Shown: positions 52,725 to 61,942 of the stretch, one piece after another | Layout of the letters: the number at the start of each line of letters is the position of its first letter | Position numbering within the stretch: the stretch's first letter is position 1 | From: Pontibacter sp. G13 | Lineage (GTDB): Bacteria; Bacteroidota; Bacteroidia; J057 | Direction of reading: 5' to 3' | NCBI RefSeq assembly: GCF_031851795.1 | Contig: NZ_CP134696.1 | Location: 1,731,576 to 1,795,575, forward strand | Length of the DNA: 64,000 bases | Translations under genes and position numbers: made by a program | The notes under the pieces: generated by a model | What the model saw: only the letters and a program-made list of their open reading frames with translations | What the model was told of the DNA's origin: nothing | The model's database searches: none

Positions 52725-54893
52725 TCAGGGGATCTGCACCAATTCCGTCATGATCTGGCCACCGGATTCCACACGGACAATATACAATCCCGACGCCAAA
52801 GGCTGCCTGATGGCAATTTCCTGGTACTCTGCGCCAAAACGATCGAAGCTCCCCGCCAGCAATTCCTGTTGCTGGAGATTCCACAACGTCCATTTGGCAG
52901 ATTGCTGACCGATCATCCCCCAGATTCGGATGCGCTTTTGGCCCGCCAGATACGCTACTCGCATGTCGAAAGCAGGTCCATCCACTGAGCGAACCGTCGT
53001 ATGTGCAACGCCCATTTCATCAGTCCAACTCAGTCTCACCTCACCGCTCAGTGGAGCGCCTGAAGGAAAAACACCTTCCCGATCAACTCCTCCAACCGAA
53101 GTAGGCAATTCACCCAATGGGAGAAATGTCTCCTCCTCAGAAGCCCGAAACTCCACGTTCACAGGGGCGGAAGAAAGGCTGTGGGGGAACTTGGCTTTAA
53201 TTTCGAGGGATTCCTGATTCCATGAAACCGACACATCGGAAGGCTGCTGGTGATGCGGTCTCGGCGCCAGCGAGGCGCCAATGTCCCCTCCTTGAAATGG
53301 ATGGGTCTTGAGGAAAAAGTCATAAGGTCCCAATTCCCATTCGAAGCGCTTCGCCACGGGAAATGCAGCTCCCTTGAGGGGGGATTCAATGCTGAGTTGG
53401 TAGGCATCGAGTTCGTGAAGCTTGTCGGGATTTCCGACTGTCCCGCCGTTTCCTACGGAATTGAACCTTGGATTCACCACCATCCCGTAAGGTTTGTTTC
53501 GATGGATTTCCTGCGCTTTCTGCTTGCGCCACTGCGAAAGTTGGGCATAGACCGAAGCTCCGTGAATGATCTGGAGATCACCGTTTTGGGTAAAATAGTC
53601 ATTGGACAAAAACCACACTCCGGCATTCTCTGGGCCGATATCCACGGTAGGCAAATTGCCTTTCACCCAAAAGACATTGTTGACGACCCGAATATTCTGC
53701 ATGCCGCTTTTGAGCAGCTTGAAGGCCGTAGGTGTTCCCTGATTGGCAGGGCTCATGTACACCGTGTTATGATAGATCGCTACATCGGAAAGCGTCCCAC
53801 GGCCCTTCCAGAGGTGAATTCCTCCATAGCCATTGGCACGTCCATCATTTTCACTGATATTGAAGCGCAGGGCGGCATTTCTCAACGGCCGAGCGCCATC
53901 GTACTCTGCGATCAAATAGCCTGCTCCGTCATTGTCATGGGAGTAGCAATACTGAATGACACAATCGCGGCATCCACCATCCAGGTCAAATCCGCCTCCG
54001 TCTTTGCCTGATCCAGTCTGGTTGTGATGAGATTCGCAGGATTGAATGACACCTTCCCGAGTATCCCAGAGCCAGATTCCCACGGGACCCCCACCCTGAA
54101 ATCGATTGTCTCGGCCATTTTGATAGGCAATGGAACGTTCAATAATCGCCCCATCCGTATTTCCGATAACGATCCCACTTCCAGTGTGTGCTTGGGTTTT
54201 GCCTAATTGGCCATAGTTTCGGTAAGATTCGCAGTGTCCGATATATGCCTGCCGAAATGCGTACTTGGTCCCAGACCGGACCTTTCCACGTAGCTCGATC
54301 CCATGATCGCCGTTGTCGTGCGAAACACAGCCTGTAATCCGGATATCTTCGAAAGCGGCCTCGGCTTCATCCTCCTTGGCATAGACCGTGATGCCTCCAC
54401 GATTGAATCCGGAAGCTTCTACGCCTTCGATCCGAATATGCGCCAGATACGTCTGAGACACACTTTCGCGATAAAACAGGATGCCATGTCGATCATTGTC
54501 CGAGCGGCCGTCTCCCACGATGATCAAGTCCCGGATCTCAAATCCTGCGCCATTGAGGACTTCGATCCCCGAAAGCTTCCCCGCCTCAATCTTGGCCTTT
54601 CCCTTGCCATAGCTTCCGATGATGATGGGATTGGAACGGGTGCCAATCCTTGGCGGTGCGAAAACGAGATTGCCCCGAAAGGTAGCGCCTCCTTCGAGCA
54701 GGATTTCATCCCCCGGCTCGATCATTTGCGATTGAACCCGAGCGAGGGTCTTCCAGGCAAGGTCGCGGCTCGTACCCGGACGGTCATCGTTGCCCGATGG
54801 ACTGACGTAATAGGTCGTACCCATAGCGAGTGAACAAATGCCCATCCAGAGACCTACGAGGACTCCTTTCTGGAGCAGATTTACAGCGTGCAT
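52725..54893 (-). CDS. Secreted right-handed parallel beta-helix protein with T9SS-type C-terminus
   Basis: 722 aa from the ATG at 54893, with a signal peptide (VLVGLWMGICSLAMG). TYYVSPSGNDDRPGTS and the GDEILLEGGATFRG segment are the usual opening of pectate-lyase-like beta-helix proteins. Many parallel-helix rungs follow (about 100-480: GIEVLNGAGFEIRDLIIVG, ITGCVSHDNGDHGIELRG, CVIQYCYSHDNDGAGYLIAE). After a linker, the end (LYIVRVESGGQIMTELVQI) resembles a T9SS sorting domain. A polysaccharide lyase or glycan-binding role is possible; catalytic residues are not certain. Confidence 0.82.
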   Translation of the reverse strand: MHAVNLLQKGVLVGLWMGICSLAMGTTYYVSPSGNDDRPGTSRDLAWKTLARVQSQMIEPGDEILLEGGATFRGNLVFAPPRIGTRSNPIIIGSYGKGKAKIEAGKLSGIEVLNGAGFEIRDLIIVGDGRSDNDRHGILFYRESVSQTYLAHIRIEGVEASGFNRGGITVYAKEDEAEAAFEDIRITGCVSHDNGDHGIELRGKVRSGTKYAFRQAYIGHCESYRNYGQLGKTQAHTGSGIVIGNTDGAIIERSIAYQNGRDNRFQGGGPVGIWLWDTREGVIQSCESHHNQTGSGKDGGGFDLDGGCRDCVIQYCYSHDNDGAGYLIAEYDGARPLRNAALRFNISENDGRANGYGGIHLWKGRGTLSDVAIYHNTVYMSPANQGTPTAFKLLKSGMQNIRVVNNVFWVKGNLPTVDIGPENAGVWFLSNDYFTQNGDLQIIHGASVYAQLSQWRKQKAQEIHRNKPYGMVVNPRFNSVGNGGTVGNPDKLHELDAYQLSIESPLKGAAFPVAKRFEWELGPYDFFLKTHPFQGGDIGASLAPRPHHQQPSDVSVSWNQESLEIKAKFPHSLSSAPVNVEFRASEEETFLPLGELPTSVGGVDREGVFPSGAPLSGEVRLSWTDEMGVAHTTVRSVDGPAFDMRVAYLAGQKRIRIWGMIGQQSAKWTLWNLQQQELLAGSFDRFGAEYQEIAIRQPLASGLYIVRVESGGQIMTELVQIP

Positions 54894-54973
54894 GTTGCGT
54901 GAGATTTGGAACAATATTCCCCAAAGTCCATCTTCGGGATAATTGTTCTCAAGCATCATTCCAAACTATCCAA

Positions 54974-55810
54974 TCAGGAAGAAACCCCAGAGGCCGTCGT
55001 CTCTTGCTGGGATAAATTCCCATTTTCTCCTGTCACACGGAGCAGCCAATTGAAAAGATTGGGGAAGAAACGATTCACATAGGCAAATAACGCCATCATG
55101 GGAGGCTTGACAACGGTCTTGCGACGACTCTTGGACATCTTGACCAACACTTTGCCACAGTCTTCCTCGGACATGGTCTTCACCAGGGCACTTACAATCT
55201 TGGGGATGCGTTGCTCACTGATGGGATTATTGGCAAAATAAGGAGAGCTCACCTTCCCGAAAATGGCGATGGAAATATCGACCGGCATGCCGTAGGTATC
55301 CGCTTGAAGCGCTTTGGCAAGCCCCAACATGGCCCATCTCGCTGGAATGTAGCCAGTAGCTCCCGGAAAGTTGAAGTAGCAGGCGGCAGAATTCACGATG
55401 ATCATCTGTCCCGATCCACGCTTACGCATCGCCTCAAAAAAAGCATGGCAGGTGTGGGCAGTCGCCAGATATGGGGATGCCATCGTGTCCCGGTAGTGTT
55501 GAGGATTTGCTTCCGAAAGGGACAGCCACTCCCCTGCCCCAGCACTGTTGATGATCAAATCGGGGACCCCTACTTCGGCCATGATCTGTTTGGCAGCAGC
55601 GTGGGCCTCATCCGGATCAGTCAAATCTGTGGAATAGGTATGTACCTTGGCTCCGGTCTGGCGGATTTCGTCAGCGGCATCGGCAAGCTTTTGGGGGTTT
55701 CGAGCCTGAATGATGATCTCGGCACCTAGACGGCCAAATTCAATCGCGGCGGCTTTTCCGATCCCGCTGGAGCCTCCTGTAATCAGGATCAATGAAGGAG
55801 TAGTAGACAT
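54974..55810 (-). CDS. SDR-family oxidoreductase with YxxxR active-site variant
   Basis: 278 aa from the ATG at 55810. TGGSSGIGKAAAIEFG is a perfect classical cofactor motif and NSAGAG stands for NNAG. The active-site region reads IIVNSAACYFNFPGATGYIP then ARWAMLGLAKALQAD, so the catalytic Lys is Arg (Y-x-x-x-R). ARWA-type SDRs do exist, so this may be a normal feature of the branch. The C-terminus carries an amphipathic membrane-like stretch (MMALFAYVNRFFPNLFNWLL), recalling lipid-acting enzymes such as ketosphinganine reductases. Substrate unknown. Confidence 0.82.
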   Translation of the reverse strand: MSTTPSLILITGGSSGIGKAAAIEFGRLGAEIIIQARNPQKLADAADEIRQTGAKVHTYSTDLTDPDEAHAAAKQIMAEVGVPDLIINSAGAGEWLSLSEANPQHYRDTMASPYLATAHTCHAFFEAMRKRGSGQMIIVNSAACYFNFPGATGYIPARWAMLGLAKALQADTYGMPVDISIAIFGKVSSPYFANNPISEQRIPKIVSALVKTMSEEDCGKVLVKMSKSRRKTVVKPPMMALFAYVNRFFPNLFNWLLRVTGENGNLSQQETTASGVSS

Positions 55811-55948
55811 GGAGATTCGATTTTCAGTCAGATTGAATCCCCAATATCGGTAATTTCCAGAGCATGCAAAAACCAACACCATTGCAACTGATCATGAGCT
55901 GGTTAACGGCACCCCCGTAACCAATCGGATGCTCCCCAATAAAAAAAC

Positions 55949-55976
55949 TGCCTCCACACATTCATGCATGGAGGCA
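55949..55976 (-). terminator. Intrinsic terminator of the LolA-like gene
   Basis: TGCCTCCA / TGGAGGCA 8-bp stem, 12-nt loop, followed on the minus strand by a T run (A run at 55941-55947 on plus). Confidence 0.8.
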
Positions 55977-56004
55977 ATTGATCTATGTCCAAATGGGACA
56001 AATC

Positions 56005-56727
56005 TTAGTTGTCGGAAGACGGCATATCGAATTCCGCATCGGCGACATCGTCATTCAGGGTCACCTTATCCAATTTCAGAACCGTAACAACCGTTCCGGC
56101 CGAAAAGGTATTCACAGAAAAAGGAATCCACACGTTATCGACTTCTGTATATTCTTCAAATACGATTTTGACTTCTTGGGTGCTGCCCATTGCCTCCACG
56201 GTTGCGAAGGTCATCATTCTCAAGCCTGTTTTCACATCGAAGAATTGTCGAGAGGTAATGCCATCGTTGGTGACCGAAAGGACCTCGTACTTATCCCCGT
56301 CGATGGTCTCCTTGCCCACATACTCCACTGTGACTCCCCGTCCTTCAATATCCATCAATGGATCCAGAATGCGCTGATTGCCAAACTGCTTCAACTGCTC
56401 TTCAGGTAGTTCGGTGGGTGTGGTAGATCCCATCATGGGATTGATCGTCCAACCTACCTTGCCATTGTAAGCCTGAACGATTTCCTGCCCCATGACAGAC
56501 ATGGTAGTTTTCACCATATGGGGTTGTTTCTGGATCACCTTGATCGGGAAATCCATCCCCTGCATTTTCATACTACCTTCAGTGGTCACGGTATGAATAC
56601 CTTCCCAAGTGTCTGCACCGCCAACTGCTTCGATGTAGGCAGCGATTACTTTCTCCGCTTTTTGAGCTTGCACGGACAGGGACATGGCCACCAAGGCAAG
56701 CAGTACGAAAAGGGATCGTTTCATCAT
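56005..56727 (-). CDS. Secreted LolA/outer-membrane lipoprotein-sorting-like protein
   Basis: 240 aa with a signal peptide ending near VQAQ. KVIAAYIEAVGGADTWEGIH is the usual opening of a large group of Bacteroidota proteins with a LolA/LolB-like fold. The body has TTEGSMKMQGMDFPIKVIQK, YNGKVGWTINP and VFEEYTEVDNVWIPFSV, alternating strands that make a half-barrel. Probably a periplasmic lipid- or lipoprotein-handling protein; it is not a classical LolA. Confidence 0.78.
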   Translation of the reverse strand: MMKRSLFVLLALVAMSLSVQAQKAEKVIAAYIEAVGGADTWEGIHTVTTEGSMKMQGMDFPIKVIQKQPHMVKTTMSVMGQEIVQAYNGKVGWTINPMMGSTTPTELPEEQLKQFGNQRILDPLMDIEGRGVTVEYVGKETIDGDKYEVLSVTNDGITSRQFFDVKTGLRMMTFATVEAMGSTQEVKIVFEEYTEVDNVWIPFSVNTFSAGTVVTVLKLDKVTLNDDVADAEFDMPSSDN

Positions 56728-56922
56728 CTAGTTATGGTTTCGTTGTTGAGTAATTTGAACAATCTACCCAAACCAGACGAGAAGAAAGGGCCATCCGTCT
56801 TAAAATTATCCTCCATTCTCTGCCAATTGATCCAAAAGACAGATTAGTGGCGGAGGATTTCAGACGAATGTCGATGCTTCACATTGACGCAGGGTATTGA
56901 ATCCGGCTTGGCTTTTTCAAAT

Positions 56923-58209
56923 TTAACGGTTGTAGGGATATTCGCTGATCCAATGAAAGCCGCGATTCATCAGGAGGAAATCCGATTTCTGCTTCTTCCG
57001 AAGGTATAAATCCAGCGTGTCCGGACCATAAATCCCAGACCATTGGACGTGTGCAGAATCCAAATCCACCGCCGTAAAGGTCCCGAACAAGGTGGTATCG
57101 CTGCGATCCGTCATCGTAATGGAATTCGCCGTCGAGTCAAACTCCGTCGTAAACCGCAATCGCCGAGCCTGCATATCATAAGCTGTAGCATATCCTTCCC
57201 ATTCGATCGAAATCCGCATCCACCGGGTAGTGTCGGTCATCAAAGGAGGAATCGTGTCCTGATTTCTCACGAATGTCTCCACCTCGTATAGGCCATGCAA
57301 CGGGGCTTGAGGTTTCTTGGAACCATAGGTGTATTGCGCTTGGTAGACTTCCACCGATCCCCAACCGAGGGCATAGCCCAGAATCAGCACCTTGACGACC
57401 AATTTGCTGATGCGCATCCATTTTTGGGGAAATGTCGGGGCGATCATTCGAGGCAATGCCACCGCCTGTCCACTCAAGAAGAAATTCCAAATCCGCTTAC
57501 CGTCCCGCAACAGCAGAAACAGGGACATGGTGACAAGCGTCGTGGAAATGATCTTCACAGGCACGTCGAAGAAGAAGTTGATGGCCATGACATTCGCAGC
57601 GACCCCGAGTGTGATGCATGCGCCCAAAGTAGCGGTACGGCGGAACAGCAACAGTCCTGCAGCACATTCTGCCACGCCCATGAAGAGGTTGTATCCTTTG
57701 GAGAATCCCAAAAAGGTCCATGCCAGGCCCATCGGCGAGGAATCTCCATACGCCTGTGGCAATCGGTAGAATCCGGGCTGGGGAAATTGTAGCTGGATCA
57801 CCTTGACCATGCCGTATTGAATCAGCATCAATCCCACATAATAGCGGATCGCCACGGACAGCCAATAATACAGTTTGCGGTAATCCTGTGATTGACGGTC
57901 GACCAAACTCCAAATGGTCGCGCCCAATACCGCCAGCAGAAAGTAGCAGAGGATCAGCAGGTAATCATAGGTCGTGTCGCCGCTGCCATTGGTGAATACC
58001 GTGATTTCATAAGGCACTTGGAATACATGTTCAGCCAACCACGGGATCAATTGGTGAAGCCATTCGGTCGGATAGTGCATCAGCACGTCCCAGAATGGAT
58101 AGGCCCCGTTGTTGGAAAAGGCGATCAACAACAGGAAGAAAATCATGGAAAACCGGAATCCGATCTTCTGGAAAGGACTCCACGGTTCGTAGAGCGAGGT
58201 CGAGGTCAT
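56923..58209 (-). CDS. DoxX-like polytopic membrane protein
   Basis: 428 aa. A membrane domain with several helices (FSMIFFLLLIAFSNNGAYPF, YLLILCYFLLAVLGATIWSL, FMGVAECAAGLLLFRRTATL and GACITLGVAANVMAINFFFD) carries the DoxX-like core. A C-terminal soluble domain of about 120 residues (WMRISIEWEGYATAYDMQAR, DSAHVQWSGIYGPDTLDLYL) is predicted beta-rich. Members of this group are often simply called DoxX-family proteins; function unknown. Confidence 0.75.
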   Translation of the reverse strand: MTSTSLYEPWSPFQKIGFRFSMIFFLLLIAFSNNGAYPFWDVLMHYPTEWLHQLIPWLAEHVFQVPYEITVFTNGSGDTTYDYLLILCYFLLAVLGATIWSLVDRQSQDYRKLYYWLSVAIRYYVGLMLIQYGMVKVIQLQFPQPGFYRLPQAYGDSSPMGLAWTFLGFSKGYNLFMGVAECAAGLLLFRRTATLGACITLGVAANVMAINFFFDVPVKIISTTLVTMSLFLLLRDGKRIWNFFLSGQAVALPRMIAPTFPQKWMRISKLVVKVLILGYALGWGSVEVYQAQYTYGSKKPQAPLHGLYEVETFVRNQDTIPPLMTDTTRWMRISIEWEGYATAYDMQARRLRFTTEFDSTANSITMTDRSDTTLFGTFTAVDLDSAHVQWSGIYGPDTLDLYLRKKQKSDFLLMNRGFHWISEYPYNR

Positions 58210-58287
58210 GAGGTTGCGTTTGAAGATGAATGGGCCTCTGGGAGTGTGCCAATGGCCCTTTCAATGAATGCTTCAGACAAATTTCCC

Positions 58288-58890
58288 TCAAAACTCATGC
58301 TTGCCGACAATCAGATAGACGATCCCGAGATGCACAAATGCCCCCAGATCGCGGCCGCCAATTTGAGACTCACGGTGGATATTGCCCCGGATGGGACCTT
58401 GCCAAGTGAAGGTAGGTTGCACATCCATACTCAATCGTGAAGACAGACTCAGGCGCGCAAATCCGGATGCGGTATATCCCACCATGCGATTCGTCAGCTC
58501 AAAGAAATCCTGATCATAGGACTCATTTACATAGCCGATCCCGAAATTGTAGCCGAGCTCCCAAGCGACAAAGCGATGCTTGCGTTCCAACAAGAGGGAG
58601 GTAGTTGTCGCCTCCAAATGACTGACCGTCAATACGGGGCCATTGGTTTCGTAGTGATCCACCTCAAACTGCTGGAAGCGGAGAACCAGGCCAAATGGGC
58701 CTTCCTCGGGATGAAAAGCCACCTCCATCCGGCTTGAGAAGGGAATCTGATAGGGATTGGCGCCATTCGCAGCGCGGCTCTGCAACCAGTATGGGATGCC
58801 GGTACCGATGCCCAACGAGGCGGATAGAGTCTGTGCCCGCATCCCCAAAGGCAACAACATCAGGCAAGCGATGATACAAGTGTTTTTCAT
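58288..58890 (-). CDS. Secreted beta-barrel-like protein of unknown function
   Basis: 200 aa from the ATG at 58890, with a signal peptide ending near MRAQ. Alternating beta strands run to the end (MEVAFHPEEGPFGLVLRFQQ, FVAWELGYNFGIGYVNES, SRLSMDVQPTFTWQGP, GAFVHLGIVYLIVGKHEF), suggesting a small outer-membrane barrel. About 78 bp upstream of the DoxX-like gene on the same strand. Confidence 0.68.
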   Translation of the reverse strand: MKNTCIIACLMLLPLGMRAQTLSASLGIGTGIPYWLQSRAANGANPYQIPFSSRMEVAFHPEEGPFGLVLRFQQFEVDHYETNGPVLTVSHLEATTTSLLLERKHRFVAWELGYNFGIGYVNESYDQDFFELTNRMVGYTASGFARLSLSSRLSMDVQPTFTWQGPIRGNIHRESQIGGRDLGAFVHLGIVYLIVGKHEF

Positions 58891-59020
58891 GGCTGGAGTC
58901 AGGGTTGGACAAGCACCCACTAGACCAAGGCTGGCAAAGGCGCGCACATAATTACAGAAGGCAGTTTATTTTGCCAAACAGAAAGAAACATTGGCAGTTT
59001 TCACTGGTCAACGGGATCGC

Positions 59021-59521
59021 CTACCAGTATTCGTAATCTTCCAAATGGAGAAAATACCCTTGCTCATTCTTTTGGGCGTAGCAAGCGAAGTTCTCCACCT
59101 TTCCACCGACGTATTCTACCACCCCATTCAACTCCCAAGCGGGAGCACCGTTCAGGTTGGTTTCCCGAAATTGACGGAATTGCATGAAACGGATGCCCTC
59201 CAAACCGATGATTGAAGGCTCCCCAGAAGGCTCCTCTGAAGTCTCGCTATACCCAGTTAAGCCAAGCCGATACAGGAGTTCTTCAAACATATCAGACGAT
59301 TCTGGATCCTGCTTCTGAGAATCAAACACTCCATACAGATACATTCCACTCCGTTGAGAGACTTCGTGCTCGATATGCTCCAGATACAAGGTCAATTCAT
59401 AGGAGACTTCCTGCTCGATTTCGGAGATGGGCAGCCAATCATGCTGAGCCGATACATAGGAAGGCGCCAGCATCAGGAAACCAGCGATCAGGGATAGGAA
59501 TTGGGTGGAATGAAATTTCAT
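59021..59521 (-). CDS. Secreted protein of unknown function
   Basis: 166 aa with a signal peptide ending near VSAQ. Acidic body (EIEQEVSYELTLYLEHIEHE) and a C-terminal beta segment (WELNGVVEYVGGKVENFACY). No family recognised. Single gene. Confidence 0.62.
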   Translation of the reverse strand: MKFHSTQFLSLIAGFLMLAPSYVSAQHDWLPISEIEQEVSYELTLYLEHIEHEVSQRSGMYLYGVFDSQKQDPESSDMFEELLYRLGLTGYSETSEEPSGEPSIIGLEGIRFMQFRQFRETNLNGAPAWELNGVVEYVGGKVENFACYAQKNEQGYFLHLEDYEYW

Positions 59522-60067
59522 GGTAAGGGGGATTACTTAAAATGCCGAACGAACAAAACATTGGCGATGAATGGATAATTTAACGCTTATCATTCATTTT
59601 AGCCAAGGGAAATATTTTTTCATCCATTGGAGCGGAACCTGAGAGGAAATATGGATGGATTGGGGGTGCCTCGGCATGCGAGGAGTCATGCCATTGCTTG
59701 AGATTCGATTCGCCGAGTCAGTCCCTTACGTGCTCGCTGATCGCTCGGTCTCGGATCTAGGGGCGATAGATCGCCGCCCCTAGATCCGAGACTCCTCCTA
59801 TCGGAGTCCACTCCAGGCACTTCACCCCACACAATCCTGCCGCACATTTCTGAAGGTTTGCAGCCCTTTCCGCCAACATTTGTCTCCTTCGTACCATTCA
59901 TCCAAAAGACATATCCTACCTTTTCACTCCTTGACACAGGCGCATGAAACCCATACTTTTATGTGAAAATATGTGTGTCAGGAACATTCAGACCATCCCA
60001 TTTTTCAGCTTCTCACGCTCGAAAGGACCAACCGCCCGGGAGATGAGCCCCGCTGAAAAAGCAAGCA
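59522..60067. other. Gene-free region with dispersed repeat
   Basis: Contains dispersed repeat copy 6 (59664-59855) and an AT-rich part before the LPP20-like gene. Confidence 0.55.
59664..59855 (+). repeat. Dispersed intergenic repeat, copy 6 (hairpin subtype)
   Basis: GGTGCCTCGGCATGCGAGGA opens it and CTGCCGCACATT closes it. It has a perfect 18-bp hairpin at 59748-59765 / 59775-59792 with loop ATAGATCGC, the same loop as copy 2. Confidence 0.75.
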
Positions 60068-61873
60068 ATGAATCCAACGATGAATAACATTTCACTCGCT
60101 ATTGGCTATATGGCCATCTTCTGCCTGTGGGCATTTCCGACTTTTGGACAAGCCCCCAGCTGGATCGAATACCAAGGCCGAGAAAGCCTTTTTCCAGAAT
60201 CGAGGTATGTCGTGGGATTTGCCTCGGGCTCCCTCCAAAAGAAGGTTCCCGTGGAAGACCAGCTCCAATCGCTTCAGGAAGTCGCCCAGCGAAGCCTGAC
60301 CCAAGCCATCCAAACCAAAATCGTCTCCAAAGCCGAATATGAGCTCGAAAATATCAATGCCAATTCCTCGGAGAGATTCCTCTACCAGAGTGCCTCTGAG
60401 TCCGAGGTCAAACTAGCCGGATATCAAACCGAGCGCTTCTACGATAAACGCGGAAAGACGCTCTATGCGATCGCCTACGTGGAGATTGAGCCGCTCATCG
60501 CCTACCATGAATCCCAAATCAATCAAGGCGTAGAACAAATCAAGGCCAAGCTCACCGAAGGCAAACAGCATGAATCTACCCAGCAGGCCGCTTTGGCAAT
60601 GATTTCCTACTATGGATGCAAACCCATCCTCCAGGAACTTCAAGGCTCCCAATTGGTCCTGATGGCCCTCGATCCTGCTCGGGACGCGGCCAAGGAAACA
60701 CGCGCGTTTGCCTCACTCGCAGCACAAGTCGATCAATCCATCGAATCGCTCCAACAAGTTCCCGCGCACAATCTGCACGATCTGGCCGAAAGGATCGCCA
60801 TCGCCTGTAGCCTCCAGATCGCCCAACTGGAAGCTCCGATGAGCATGGGAGAAATTTCCTTCGAGAAGACCGGGCAGCCCAGTGAGTTTTCCAAGCGGCT
60901 TTCTGCGGAATGTCAGCAGACCCTCAAGCAGAATGCAGGATTTGATTTCGCCGAAGGCTCTGCCATCGCCTTCCAAGGAAACTACTGGCTGGAAGGCGAC
61001 CAAGTGAAGGTCTACGGCCAAATCGTGAATAGCCAGACCGGGGCGGTATTGGCGCAGGGAGATGGGAGACTACCCCAACAGTGGGTGAACCAGCAAGGAT
61101 GGGCGCTGGTACCGAGTTTCTATGCCAACCTTCAGGCGCTCCCGGCACTAAAGCTAGATGTCACAGCCCCGAGCTTTCCGGTGAGTACCATGGATCAAAC
61201 CGAATTTCCCATTATCGCCCAAGTATCCAAAACCGCTGGACAATCGGTCGATATGGAGATATTCAACAACATTCCCATTCGCATCAACAACCTCGCTTCG
61301 ACCCTGGACCTTCCCATCGCTTGGACGAATGAGAAAGGGAAGGCCATGCTCTACACCCCAGATTTGAAGCCTTCCGCCCAATCCTACCTGCTGGTGGCTG
61401 AGATTGATCTAGCGAAATGGTTCGAACTGGAAGCGGATGATCCCTATCTGCAACAGCTTCTGGAAAACGAGAAGATCCCCCAATCCAAATTCATGCTGAA
61501 GATCTCGGGCCCCAAGGTCATGCTCGAATCCAACGAGCTGGGGACCGACTCGGACATGGTGGCTTCTGCCCTGAAAAAGCTGTTTGGCGAACAAGGCAGC
61601 ACCTTTACACAAAATTTGGACGAGGCACACTACGTCGTTCAGATCGAAGGCTCATACCGAGATGGAGCGCCATTTGGGTCCATCCATTTTGCCTATGCAG
61701 ATGTGAATGTCACCGTCATCGACACCCGCCACGGGGAACAGCAGGCCCGCTCCTTTTCAGATGTGAAAGGAGCCGGAAAAACCTATGAAATCGCTCGGGT
61801 CAAGGCCTATCAAGAAGCGGGAAACAAAGCCGCCATGTGGGTGCGGTCATTGCTGTTTTCAAGAGTGAAATAA
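60068..61873 (+). CDS. Secreted LPP20-like envelope protein
   Basis: 601 aa with a signal peptide ending near FGQAP. The N-terminal part (APSWIEYQGRESLFPESRYV, then VAQRSLTQAIQTKIVSKAEY and GKTLYAIAYVEIEPLI) matches the LPP20 lipoprotein family layout. The middle has DLAERIAIACSLQIAQ and a short beta domain. The C-terminal region (FTQNLDEAHYVVQIEGSYRD ... VNVTVIDTRHGEQ ... AGKTYEIARVKAYQEA) recalls the curli-assembly/LPP20-type domain. Lipid anchor not seen (no lipobox). Function unknown. Confidence 0.75.
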   Translation: MNPTMNNISLAIGYMAIFCLWAFPTFGQAPSWIEYQGRESLFPESRYVVGFASGSLQKKVPVEDQLQSLQEVAQRSLTQAIQTKIVSKAEYELENINANSSERFLYQSASESEVKLAGYQTERFYDKRGKTLYAIAYVEIEPLIAYHESQINQGVEQIKAKLTEGKQHESTQQAALAMISYYGCKPILQELQGSQLVLMALDPARDAAKETRAFASLAAQVDQSIESLQQVPAHNLHDLAERIAIACSLQIAQLEAPMSMGEISFEKTGQPSEFSKRLSAECQQTLKQNAGFDFAEGSAIAFQGNYWLEGDQVKVYGQIVNSQTGAVLAQGDGRLPQQWVNQQGWALVPSFYANLQALPALKLDVTAPSFPVSTMDQTEFPIIAQVSKTAGQSVDMEIFNNIPIRINNLASTLDLPIAWTNEKGKAMLYTPDLKPSAQSYLLVAEIDLAKWFELEADDPYLQQLLENEKIPQSKFMLKISGPKVMLESNELGTDSDMVASALKKLFGEQGSTFTQNLDEAHYVVQIEGSYRDGAPFGSIHFAYADVNVTVIDTRHGEQQARSFSDVKGAGKTYEIARVKAYQEAGNKAAMWVRSLLFSRVK

Positions 61874-61892
61874 CCTCTATCTCCCTCAAACC

Positions 61893-61924
61893 AAGGAGCC
61901 GCTCTGAGATCAGAACGGCTCCTT
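61893..61924. terminator. Intrinsic terminator between convergent genes
   Basis: AAGGAGCCG / CGGCTCCTT stem with a 14-nt loop followed by GTTCGTTTG. It lies between the LPP20-like gene and the aminotransferase gene. Confidence 0.8.
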
Positions 61925-61942
61925 GTTCGTTTGTATCCCCTT

